DNA of 64,000 bases, from the NCBI RefSeq assembly GCF_029714325.1, contig NZ_CP121666.1, forward strand, positions 4,960,001-5,024,000. The letters run 5' to 3'. Position numbers and translations under genes: made by a program. Numbering within the stretch: the first letter of the stretch is position 1; each line of letters opens with the position of its first letter. Of the stretch, positions 44,781 to 54,200 are shown one piece after another. The notes under the pieces were generated by a model. That model worked only from the letters and a program-made list of their open reading frames with translations, did not search any database and was not told the origin of the DNA. The stretch is from Bradyrhizobium sp. CB1717 (GTDB taxonomy: Bacteria > Pseudomonadota > Alphaproteobacteria > Rhizobiales > Xanthobacteraceae).

Positions 44781-45148
44781 GCTACACCCTCCGGTTTTCA
44801 GGAACGTTCCATCTATGACGGATTAAGGGCTGGCCGCCCGGCTTAGTCCAGAGCTCGAAATCATTGTATGGGGCACTCGTCGGCTAGTGGGGCAATTCAT
44901 CCCATAATACCGCACCGACGGCCAGTACGGGATTGAGCAGTCGGCCAAAACGCTACGGCCCGCGGCGATCCCGCGGGAGCCGTCGGGCGAGAAGGCTCTT
45001 GGGCCTGTGGGTAAGAAACAGCGGTCGTTGGAGCGTTCGGCATGCCGAGCGTTACTTGTGATCGCGAGAAAGCCGGCAACGAAGGTCCGGTTCTGGCCCA
45101 TGAGCGAAGTCGCGGCACGTCTCGTTAAGGTCCACTCAGCGCGGTGAA

Positions 45149-45204
45149 GCGGACTAGTTTTGCTCACGTCGAGTTTTTTGCATTTTGACCCAATCGGACG
45201 TTTC
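45149..45204 (+). repeat. Dispersed repeat, copy B
   Basis: Second copy of the repeat at 44110. Just before it (45081-45120) a related GGTTCTGGCCCA element occurs. Together they belong to a rhizobial intergenic repeat family. Confidence 0.7.
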
Positions 45205-45287
45205 GCAATCCGACAAGAGGCGTCGTGCGGGGATCGTAGAACAGCTCGCTGCAAAGCAGAACGGATGGCCCGTAGTTCAATGCAGCC

Positions 45288-47060
45288 TCACCCCCTCCAT
45301 CCGGCCTTGCCCAGACCGGCGACGAGATGTGCGTGGTCTTCTGGCCGAAACCACGGAGCTCTGTTGCGGACATACATGTCGAATGCCCCCGGTGCACGCG
45401 AGATGGCCTTTTCCAGTTCTTCCTTCGCGTCCGCCGTGCGGCCAAGCTGGCCCAGCGCCGCCGCGGACCAGCGGTAGATCATCGGAAAATCGGGATACGA
45501 CCGGATCAGACGTTTTGCGGCCTCGATCGAAGCCTGGTATTCGCCGCAGAAATACAAACCGCATGCAATGTGTAACATGCGGACTGCCAGATAGGGATCG
45601 CGGGGATCGAGCCTGATACACGCGTTGAGAGCCGTGACCCCCTCCTTGGGTCGTCCGGCAAAGATCAGCGTCGCGCCTCGATGGCCATGCGCGATCGCCA
45701 GATTTGGACTCATAGAGAGAGCTCGCTCGATCTCCGCCAACGCATCGTCAGCCTCGCCGCGTGCTTGCAAGGCCCAGCCAAGGCACGAACGGGCTTCCGC
45801 ATCGGCACCATCGAGCGCGACCGCCCGGCGGGCCAAGGCCTCCGCCGAGTGTTGCGCGTCTCGCAGGCCTATCTTCTGGTAGAGCGCGGCCGCTTGCAGC
45901 TGGTACAGAGCGAGCGCGCTGTAGCTGCCGCCAAAGTTCGGGTCGAGATCGATTGCCTGTCTGAAGAATTTCTCTGCGGTCTCATCGTCCTCTGCGGTCG
46001 CTTTGCTCAGGTGCCACAGGCCGCGCTGATAGGCTGCCCAGGCATCAAGGCTTCCCGGCGGCCTGCGCATGGCGCGTCGGAGCTCGGCGTCTGCAATGGC
46101 GGGCGCAAGCGCAATTGTCAGCGCTTCGGTAAGCTCGTCCTGCACGGCGAAAACATCCGCGAGATCGCGGTCGTAGCGCTCGGCCCACACATGATTGCTG
46201 GTCGCCGCCTCTATGAGCTGCGCGGTCACGCGGATCCGGCTGCCGGCCTTGCGCACGCTACCTTCAAGCACGTAGCGGACGCCGAGCTCGCGCCCGACCT
46301 GTCTCACATCAACCGCTCGCCCCTTGTAAGTGAACGACGAGTTCCGCGCGATGACGAACAACGAGGGATAGCGCGATAGCGCCGTGATCACATCTTCGGC
46401 TATTCCGTCGGAGACGAATTCCTGCTCGGGGTCGCCGCTCATATTGGTCAGCGGCAGCACGGCGACGGACGGTTTGTCAGGTAACGCGAGCGCCGGAACC
46501 TCGCGCGTCGCAGTCCGCAGGCCAGGGCCGATGATGATGCGGTAGACGTGGACAGGCCGGGCGATGTTCTTCAGAGTTTGCTCACCCGCTTCCTCGACGT
46601 CGAAAGGCACCTTGTCGCGCGCATGATTGAAGACAGTCTGAGAGATACAGATGCCGCCGGGTTCGGCGATGCTCTCGAGCCGCGCAGCGATGTTGACGCC
46701 GTCCCCAAAAATGTCATGGGCTTCGACGATGATGTCGCCGATATTGAGCCCCACACGGAAGAGAATGCGTCTGTCTACCGCGTCGTCGCTGGTAAGTTCG
46801 TTGATCCGGGACTGGAACTGCATGGCAGCCCGCACCGCTTCGACCGCACTTGGAAACTCCGCCAAAAACCCGTCGCCGGTGTTCTTCACGATGCGGCCGC
46901 CGTGCTGCACAATTGCGGGCTCGACACCTCCGGCGAGGAGTGCCGTCAGCTTGGCGTGGGTCGCCTCTTCGTCATTGTGCATGAGCCGAGAATAGCCAGC
47001 CACGTCGGCGGCCAAGATCGCCGATAATCTACGCTCGACTCGGACCCGCTCTTGCACCAT
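45288..47060 (-). CDS. Class III adenylate/guanylate cyclase with TPR domain (590 aa)
   Basis: The N-terminal cyclase catalytic domain (~10-170) has RRLSAILAADVAGYSRLM (first metal Asp), NTGDGFLAEFPS and GLNIGDIIVEAHDIFGDGVN (second metal Asp region). A middle segment (~195-320) with SVAVLPLTNMSGDPEQEF and SSFTYKGRAVDVRQV is the TolB-like/FlgO-like domain usual in these proteins. The C-terminal ~270 residues are TPR helices (AEALARRAVALDGADAEARS and similar). No membrane helix. Rhizobia have many such proteins; stimulus and target are not visible. The start is the ATG at 47060. Confidence 0.9.
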   Translation of the reverse strand: MVQERVRVERRLSAILAADVAGYSRLMHNDEEATHAKLTALLAGGVEPAIVQHGGRIVKNTGDGFLAEFPSAVEAVRAAMQFQSRINELTSDDAVDRRILFRVGLNIGDIIVEAHDIFGDGVNIAARLESIAEPGGICISQTVFNHARDKVPFDVEEAGEQTLKNIARPVHVYRIIIGPGLRTATREVPALALPDKPSVAVLPLTNMSGDPEQEFVSDGIAEDVITALSRYPSLFVIARNSSFTYKGRAVDVRQVGRELGVRYVLEGSVRKAGSRIRVTAQLIEAATSNHVWAERYDRDLADVFAVQDELTEALTIALAPAIADAELRRAMRRPPGSLDAWAAYQRGLWHLSKATAEDDETAEKFFRQAIDLDPNFGGSYSALALYQLQAAALYQKIGLRDAQHSAEALARRAVALDGADAEARSCLGWALQARGEADDALAEIERALSMSPNLAIAHGHRGATLIFAGRPKEGVTALNACIRLDPRDPYLAVRMLHIACGLYFCGEYQASIEAAKRLIRSYPDFPMIYRWSAAALGQLGRTADAKEELEKAISRAPGAFDMYVRNRAPWFRPEDHAHLVAGLGKAGWRG

Positions 47061-47093
47061 GGCCCGCACCGTGCCCGCCAACCCACCAATATT

Positions 47094-47405
47094 CTACGAC
47101 GGATCAGACCGCAGCGCCAAACGCACTTTGACGGGATCTCGGTCAATGCCGCTAAGTTGAAACGTCAGCCGCGCTGACCGGGGTGCGCCTGAATAGAGAT
47201 CGATTGCGGGCCGCCAATGTCGCCCAATGGCCCTTGCCGAAGATGCCACTGACCGTCGGCACGTTGGCTCGTTGGCGTAGACCGGACGTTCGTCCAGTTC
47301 GGCCATCATTGGCAGCTTTTGACCCAAGGCGGACATCTTCTCTAGCCCAAAGGTTGCTCAGCATGCTTTGATGCACCTGCCAAAAGCGAACATCGGGGCA
47401 AGCAA
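47094..47405. repeat. Rhizobial dispersed intergenic repeat
   Basis: The minus strand reads MSALGQKLPMMAELDERPVY, the false reading frame of a family of intergenic repeats I recognise from Bradyrhizobium. The core TTTTGACCCAAGGCGGACATCTT at 47315-47337 matches the tail of repeats A and B. Further members: 48350-48372 and 49013-49042. The promoter of the ketopantoate reductase gene should lie here too. Confidence 0.6.
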
Positions 47406-48341
47406 ATGCGGTATCTAGTGTTGGGTGCGGGCGGCACCGGTGGCTATTTCGGCGGCCGCCTCGCCGAGAGCGGAGCTGATGTTACGTTTCTCGTCCGCGA
47501 CGGACGGCGCAAGAGCCTTTCCGAGCAAGGCTTGCGGATCGAGAGCCCGTTCGGGGATGCACAAATAGCGGCCAAAACGGTGGTCGCGGCGGAGGTGACG
47601 CCGGTCTATGACGCGGTGATCCTGACCTGCAAGGCATATGATCTCGATGCTGCAGTCGCTGCAATCGCGCCCGCCGTGGCGTCGAAAGGCTATGTTCTTC
47701 CATTCCTGAACGGCATTGCCCATATCGACGTCCTGAATGAGAAATTTGGCCGGCACCGTGTGCTTGGTGGCACGGCAAAGATACAGGCGACGATCATGCC
47801 GGATGGCGCGATCCGGCAGTTCAACGACTGGCGAACGCTTACCTTTGGCGAGCAATCGGGGGAGATGACCGAGCGCGTGAGAGCATTGGCCGCGCTGTTC
47901 GAGGCTGCGAAGGGCGTCGAGGTCTTCGCGGTCGCCGATATCGTTCAGCGAATGTGGGAAAAGCTGGTACACCTCTCGACCGCGGCCACCATGACCTGCC
48001 TGATGCGGGCAAATGTCGGCGAGATTGTCCGCACCCCTCATGGCCGTGAGCTGTTTCTCGATCAGCTTCGCTGTGGCGCTGCGATCGCCGCGGCCAATGG
48101 CCACGCGCCCAGCGCGGCCTTCATGAAATCGTGGGAAGAAACGTTCTCCCAGCAGGACTCGCAGTATTCGACGTCGATGCTGCGCGACATCGAACGGGGC
48201 GGGCGGACGGAGGTGGAGCACATCCTCGGCTTCATGTTGGGCATGGCTGAGCAGGCGAAGATACCGTGCAACACGCTGTTGCTTGCCTACACCAACGTCA
48301 AGGCTTTCGAGCAACGGCGCGCCGCAGGGCGTTTGTCCTGA
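47406..48341 (+). CDS. Ketopantoate reductase family protein
   Basis: A 311-residue Rossmann-fold protein starting MRYLVLGAGGTGGYFGGRLA (NADP site). CKAYDLDAAV holds the conserved Lys, and WEKLVHLSTAATMTCLMRA is the substrate-side helix of the PanE/ApbA family. The usual reaction reduces 2-dehydropantoate to pantoate for CoA. Rhizobia have several paralogues, and the accessory location argues that this may not be the main PanE, so no symbol is given. Confidence 0.85.
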   Translation: MRYLVLGAGGTGGYFGGRLAESGADVTFLVRDGRRKSLSEQGLRIESPFGDAQIAAKTVVAAEVTPVYDAVILTCKAYDLDAAVAAIAPAVASKGYVLPFLNGIAHIDVLNEKFGRHRVLGGTAKIQATIMPDGAIRQFNDWRTLTFGEQSGEMTERVRALAALFEAAKGVEVFAVADIVQRMWEKLVHLSTAATMTCLMRANVGEIVRTPHGRELFLDQLRCGAAIAAANGHAPSAAFMKSWEETFSQQDSQYSTSMLRDIERGGRTEVEHILGFMLGMAEQAKIPCNTLLLAYTNVKAFEQRRAAGRLS

Positions 48342-48446
48342 TGGCTTCACCGATGTCCGGTTCTGGCCCAATGCGAAGTGCACGATGTACGATATTTAGT
48401 CGCTATCGGGGGAAAAGCGGACGTCGCACACAATCCGCAGGCGGTC

Positions 48447-48881
48447 TTATTGCGCTAGAAATCTGAATGCGACAATCAGTGCCACCATGCTCGCGAAAAT
48501 CAGCAGTGCCGGGAGGGATTTTCGGGTCATTGGCCTAGTCGAATGGCGCGCAGCCGATTGATCGGGTTGAGGTCTAGGTGGTCTCTGGGACCGCACGAGT
48601 TTGCCCTCTGTCGTTGGCGTTCGAGCCTTTGGTTCCGGCGCTGCGCCTACGCCTCCCATCTCGCTGTAATAAGCGCTGTAGACCTCGCGAACGGCCAGGG
48701 CCGTGGACTCGGCCTCGCTCATTGTCTCGAGCCGCGTTCGATAGTTAGCCAGAAAGCTTTGGGCGTTGGACGGCAGGTCATCGAAACCGCCGAGCTTGGC
48801 CATCATGAGCCAAGTGGCAAAATCCGCCTCAGCCTTCGTGCGCGCTTTCTTGGCGATACTGGCGTTGGAGCTAGAGGACAT
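48447..48881 (-). CDS. Tail-anchored hypothetical protein (144 aa)
   Basis: MSSSSNASIAKKARTKAEAD begins a helical part (FATWLMMAKLGGF, SFLANYRTRLETMSEAEST), then a Pro/Arg-rich linker, and the C-terminus is a single membrane helix (LPALLIFASMVALIVAFRFL). It resembles small tail-anchored rhizobial proteins. Function unknown. Confidence 0.55.
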   Translation of the reverse strand: MSSSSNASIAKKARTKAEADFATWLMMAKLGGFDDLPSNAQSFLANYRTRLETMSEAESTALAVREVYSAYYSEMGGVGAAPEPKARTPTTEGKLVRSQRPPRPQPDQSAARHSTRPMTRKSLPALLIFASMVALIVAFRFLAQ

Positions 48882-49330
48882 GGTGGTCCGATTGGTTTGA
48901 ACCCGGCCGCGAAGCTGTTCTTCGACACCATACGCGCGGCGGTGGGGCAATTGGTAATCCAGTCACAGCAATGACGGCGCGGGAGAGTTCAAACGCGGAC
49001 CTTACCGACTAGTCGGCTCCTGGCCCAGATTGAAGCGGACAGAGCGGGCTAGCCAGGGGAGGGCTCGCCTCTGCTGATGCCCCAACGACAGACCAACATT
49101 GAATCCTGATCCAGTTCCAATTAGTACTCTGCTCTGCGACGCACCATACGAACAGTGAGCGCGGTAACAGCGTCTGCAGGCTGATCCCTTAATGTCTGCG
49201 GATATCCACTCCTCCACACCGTTGTCGCCATTGCTTTGAGTTTTCAGCTGTTTTCTCCAAGAGCGCGCGGAGCGCAGTATCTAAGCCACGGTGACAACCC
49301 ACGGCTTTGCGATCCATAGCACTCATTTGG

Positions 49331-49479
49331 GGTGCCTTCCATCGGTGAGGATCGAAAGCCTACTACGAGATGGATACGTGAACTCCGGGGGGCAGGCGGA
49401 CATTCTGAAGATCGGCCGATCACTCGGCGTCGGCACCTCCGTCGTGCAGCGTGTAGTCGCTGGCATAGAGACCGCTTAG
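49331..49479 (+). pseudogene. Remnant of a serine recombinase C-terminus
   Basis: One frame reads RWIRELRGAGG and, after a shift, another reads QADILKIGRSLGVGTSVVQRVV, the HTH tail of a resolvase-type recombinase. The rest of the 760-bp interval 48882-49641 shows only repeat pieces (GGCTCCTGGCCCAGATTG at 49015) and no gene. Confidence 0.6.
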
Positions 49480-49641
49480 GCGAGGTTGCGGGCACGGAGC
49501 TAGAAAGCCGAGCATCAGCGTCTTCCAGGTTCTAAAGCCACTGCTCGGCCCTTCTTACGGGCCTTCGCTGACGCGCCAGCTGACCTCTTGCATACCGCGG
49601 AGGTGATGGAGAGCGCTCGATGCTTGCGACTTCGGCGTGCT

Positions 49642-50763
49642 TCACAGCTTAGCAGGATCACCTGATGGCCGCGTCGATCTTTCTAGGGTTGCGGTGAGCG
49701 CGACCAGCTCATGCTGCCGTCGCGCTCCCGTTTTGGCAAAGATTGTTTTCAACTCGCGACGTCCTGTTTCCTTTGCAATCCCGAGGTTGTCGCAAATTGC
49801 GCTCAATGCCTCACCCGTTGCTAGCCTCGCCGCAAGCCGCGCCTCCGCGGGGGACAATCCAAATGCGGCACGCAAAGCGGCTTCTTGCGGCTTCGAGCGA
49901 GCACCCGGCTCCACGAGAACGATGACGGCATGGCAGTCCGCAAAGACGTGCGAGGTGATCTTTGCGAGTTTCATAGGGTACGCGAGTATCGGCGGCAGTT
50001 CCCGACGTGGCATAGGAATTGGCGGCATCAGGGCGGCATCGTCGGCATTCCAAAGCAAACGATGAAGGGCGCGTTCGATCGCCGCAGTGGCAGACGGATC
50101 AACGGAAGTCAGCCGCCGAGCGCAAATTCGGATGTCTCCGGTTAGTAATCGATGGGCCAACCGATTTGATCGGATGACTTCTGCGCGCCGATTGAGGAGC
50201 ACCGCGGCTGTTTGGCTGATGTCGAACGCTTCCAATGCAGCGTCAGCGGCGGCAAAGCCCAGCGCACGGGATACCGCTGCATTGGCAGACAACGATCTCG
50301 ATAGGTGAGCCAGTCTCGATTTTTGCTGCGCCGAAAACGGATCTTGGTGCTGGCCGCGCTGAATCGAGAGGCCCCAAACATCGTCCCCACAGGCGATTTT
50401 CACACAAGCGAACCATCTAAGACCAAGGGGTGCAAGAAACTCTTGATAATAAGGAAGGTGTTTCATTTGATCGGGTGTCACGCAGTCGAGATCGTCTATG
50501 ACACCGTCTCGCAGGAGCGTTGTCACACCGCGAAAGCGTTCGTCGCGCTTATGCCACCCATCTCTGAAATAGACCTCAATAGCCCGTGCCAGCCTCCCGC
50601 TTGAAGGTATATTGGGGAGAGGATCTCCTGAAATCGGCAGCAGGAGGGCTCCGCGACTCTCTGTTTGCTCCGTCACTACATCGAGAGCCTTTGACCAAAA
50701 TGAGGGATCTACCGCGGCGGCAGCGAAAGCCTGTTCTACGAGAGTGAGGTTCCAAGTATTCAT
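49642..50763 (-). CDS. LuxR-type HTH regulator (373 aa)
   Basis: The C-terminal ~65 residues are a LuxR/GerE HTH: LSPAEARLAARLATGEAL, ICDNLGIAKETGRRELKTIF. The N-terminal ~300 residues form a sensor part of the type seen in orphan rhizobial LuxR proteins (GALLLPISGDPLPN, YFRDGWHKRDERFRG), PAS-like rather than autoinducer-binding. The start at 50763 is MNTWNLTLVEQA. It is divergent from the giant-protein gene, which is its most likely target besides itself. Confidence 0.82.
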   Translation of the reverse strand: MNTWNLTLVEQAFAAAAVDPSFWSKALDVVTEQTESRGALLLPISGDPLPNIPSSGRLARAIEVYFRDGWHKRDERFRGVTTLLRDGVIDDLDCVTPDQMKHLPYYQEFLAPLGLRWFACVKIACGDDVWGLSIQRGQHQDPFSAQQKSRLAHLSRSLSANAAVSRALGFAAADAALEAFDISQTAAVLLNRRAEVIRSNRLAHRLLTGDIRICARRLTSVDPSATAAIERALHRLLWNADDAALMPPIPMPRRELPPILAYPMKLAKITSHVFADCHAVIVLVEPGARSKPQEAALRAAFGLSPAEARLAARLATGEALSAICDNLGIAKETGRRELKTIFAKTGARRQHELVALTATLERSTRPSGDPAKL

Positions 50764-51237
50764 ACTCGCCCCCCATCTCCGATCGCAAAATGTGTTTCTG
50801 AACACAAAGCGGGACAGGCAACTGGGATCAACTGATCCCTTCGAAGCAATAGCTCTTACGTATTACTCCCATTCCTCTTGTTGAGTATTCCCCACGGCTC
50901 GGGCGAGCGGCCAAGCCAAGGGGGAAGTGCGAAGTCATCATGCGACATTCTGCCCTCATGCCCCAAATGGGGCAAGACAGCTCTGGCTAGAAAGCCGCTA
51001 ATCAAAGAGATGATGATCGCAGACACGCCTCGGTCCTCGCAGGTGCATTCATTAGTTGGGTTGTTTTGCCTAATCATTGTGGCCTGCCCGCCGGGGCGAG
51101 ACACTTTTGGAGCTCGAGAGCGCGATCTCACTATATCGGTCGCAATTGCAAGAACACTGATCAGATTTCACTAACAGGCCGTTTGATGAACAAACGAATT
51201 TAGTCCTCTTGCACCGGGAGCTATTGGGGGGCAGGCT
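50764..51237. promoter_or_regulatory. Divergent promoter region with a palindrome
   Basis: This 474-bp gap lies between the LuxR-type gene and the giant-protein gene. TGCCCC-AAAT-GGGGCA at 50959-50974 is a 6-bp inverted repeat that could be an operator. Open frames here lack ribosome binding sites. GGGGGGCAGGCT precedes the giant gene start. Confidence 0.5.
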
Positions 51238-54200
51238 ATGTCGACTCTCGATGGGATGTCACAGGGCTTGAATGGCCTCGTCTCGTACAAAGAACGAGAT
51301 ACTGCACTGAAGCTTGCGCCAAACGCAGTGCTGAGCGCATCCGGAAACTTCGGAGGCCAGACACTGGCTACCAGCGACGTGACCTCGGGTGTCAATGATG
51401 GTGATGGCAGAAAGAAGAACGGTCACGATGCTGATATTGCGCTCGCGGCAATCAAAGCGCCTGGCGTCAATCACGCGCCGGTCATTGATCTTAATGGCAT
51501 CGCGGCGGGCACATCGGCAACGCTTCACTACAATGTTGGAGACGCGCTGACGGCGCTTGCTCCGGTCGCGACCGTTGTCGACGTCGATTCAGCGAATTTT
51601 GGTGGTGGTTCGCTGCACGTCGCCATTACGCAAAACGGAATCCGCTCTGATCAGTTGGCGATTGTAACAGATTCGATAGTGAGTTTAACGGGATCTGGAG
51701 GCAAGACCCACGTCAAGATCAACGGGGTACCAATTGGTGTGGTGTCGGGCGGGGAAAATGGCAACGAACTCGTCATAAGTTTTATCGGTTCGGCGACGTC
51801 AGATCGCGTTCAGATTCTTCTGGATCACATTGGATATTCGAATTCATCAAAGATTCCCTCTACGCCGACACGCGAAATATCCTTTAAACTTATCGACGGC
51901 GACGGGATCCAGCACGGAGGGAATGACACCGGTAACGCGGTCGCCTACGTCATTTTCGATTCTGCCCCGCCTGATACAGCGGCGGCATCTGGTGCGGGGG
52001 GCGAAGATGCGTCAGTGGCAATCGCGTTGTCCGGAAGCGATGCGGATGGGACAGTATCCTCCTTCAGGATTATCAACGTTCCGGCAAACGGAGTGCTCTA
52101 CCGCGATGCGTTGCTGACCGCCCTGCTGCAGCCCGGCGACAGTGTTCCTGCCATCAACAATTCCGCACTTGTGTATTTCAGGCCTGCGCCGAATTGGAAT
52201 GGGTCGACCGACTTCAATTACGCGTCGGTAGATAACTCAGGAGCGCAAGACGCGACGCCTGCAACAGCATCGATTACAATTCACCCGGTGAACGACGCAC
52301 CAACGATCACTTCAGTGACGCTGGTGACGATCGGCGAGGATGCGGGTGCGTCGCCGGTGGGATTTTCGGCGCCGACGGACGTCGATGGCGACGCGCTGAC
52401 CATCACGGTGACAAGTCTGCCTGCAAAGGGCACGGTGTATCTGGCTGACGGCATCACGGCGGTGGTGAATGGCCAGACGCTGACCAGCAGCCAACTGACC
52501 GGTCTGCTGTTCACGCCGGCGGACAATGCCAACGGCGATGCAGGCTTGTTCAGCTACACGGTATCAGACGGGATTGCAGCGCCGGTCGCCGGCTCGGTGG
52601 CGTTCACCATCACCCCGCAAAACGATGCGCCAGTGGTGGCATCGGCAACGCTGACCATCGCCGAAGACGCGCCCGCGGCTCCCTTGGGACTTTCCGCGCC
52701 CACGGACGCCGACGGAGACGCGCTGACCATTACGGTGACAAGTCTGCCTGCAAAGGGTACGGTGTATCTGGCTGACGGCATCACGGCGGTGGTGAATGGC
52801 CAGATGCTAACCAGCAGCCAACTGACCGGTCTGCTGTTCACGCCGGCGGCCAATGCCAATGGCGATGCAGGCTTGTTCAGCTACACTGTATCAGATGGGA
52901 TTGCAGCGCCGGTCGCCGGCTCGGTGGGGATCAGCATCACGCCGGAAGTCGGTGGAGAGGTGACAACACCGATCATCTACCGGATCGAGGACGACACTGG
53001 CCTGGCCGGCGATGGCCTCACATCAGATCGGACACTCACACTTTCCGGGACAGCAACTCCAGGCAATTTCATTATCGTTTTCTTGGACGGACAGGAAATT
53101 GGGACAACAACGGTAGGCGCGTCCGGAGAGTGGATATTCGACTACTCGGCGGCCAGTTTAAGTGACGGCTCGTATTCGTTTTCGGCGGAAGCGCGCCTCG
53201 GCACCAGTACAAGCGACCGTTCGGATGGATTTGCGGTCGAGATAGATACCATCGCGCCCGCTCTGACCTCGTCGGAGCTCGCACGCTCGTCGGATACAGG
53301 CGCTGCCGGCGACCTGATTACTGAAGCGGCAAAGGTCACGATTGTCGGTCAGGCCGAAGCTGGAGCGACGGTAGCACTTGTTGGGACTAGCCTCAAAACC
53401 GTCGCAAATATCAACGGCGGCTTCTCGTTGCCCGGAATCGATCTTCCGCTGGGGACGAGCGAGCTTACGTTGCGCGTGGTTGACGCGGCCGGGAATGAAA
53501 ATCATGCAAGTTTGACGCTCGAACGGATCGCGGCGAGCGGCGCGGAAAACGCTGCCCTTGCCTGGAATCAGACCACTCTTGATACGATCCGTGCCGACGG
53601 CGCCACGCCAATCGTTGCCTCGCGTACGCTGGCGATGGAGAGTATCGCCGTCCTGGACGTCCTTGCGGCTATTGACGGCACCCCCGCCATCATGGTGGGC
53701 CTCACGGCACCCGCGAACCTTTCGGTGGACGCCGCTGTCGCCGCTGCGGCGCATCGGGTGCTCGCGTATCTCTATCCTGGGCAAGCAGCAGCGCTGGACC
53801 AGAAGCTCGCAGCTGATCTCGCTGACATCCCGGAAGGAGACGACAAGGCGGCGGGACTTTCTTTCGGCAGAGCGGTAGCCGATGCCGTGATCGCCTTGCG
53901 TGATCATGACGGCTGGGACGCCTTCGTGACTTACAACGCCGAAGGCGCACCCGGACAGTGGGTCCCGACTCCGCCGATGTTCGATGTGCCCCTTGGGCCG
54001 CAATGGGGCTCGTTGACGCCTTTTGCGCTTCAGACAGGCGACCAGTTCCGGCCAGGCGCGCCTCCGAGCCTCGATAGCGCCGAGTATGCTGCAGCCTTTG
54101 ACGAAGTCATGCGACTAGGTTCGGCCACGAGCAGCGAACGTACGGCCGAGCAAACACAGATCGCGCGCTTCTGGGCCGACGGGCTTGGATCCTTCACGCC

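Noticed and set aside
47094..47376. Minus-strand frames of 74 and 80 codons before the ketopantoate reductase gene
   Set aside because: These are the known false frames of a rhizobial intergenic repeat; no independent evidence for a protein.
50878..51174. Plus-strand frame of 98 codons in the regulator/giant gene gap
   Set aside because: No ribosome binding site, mixed codon use, and it crosses the palindrome and likely promoters.
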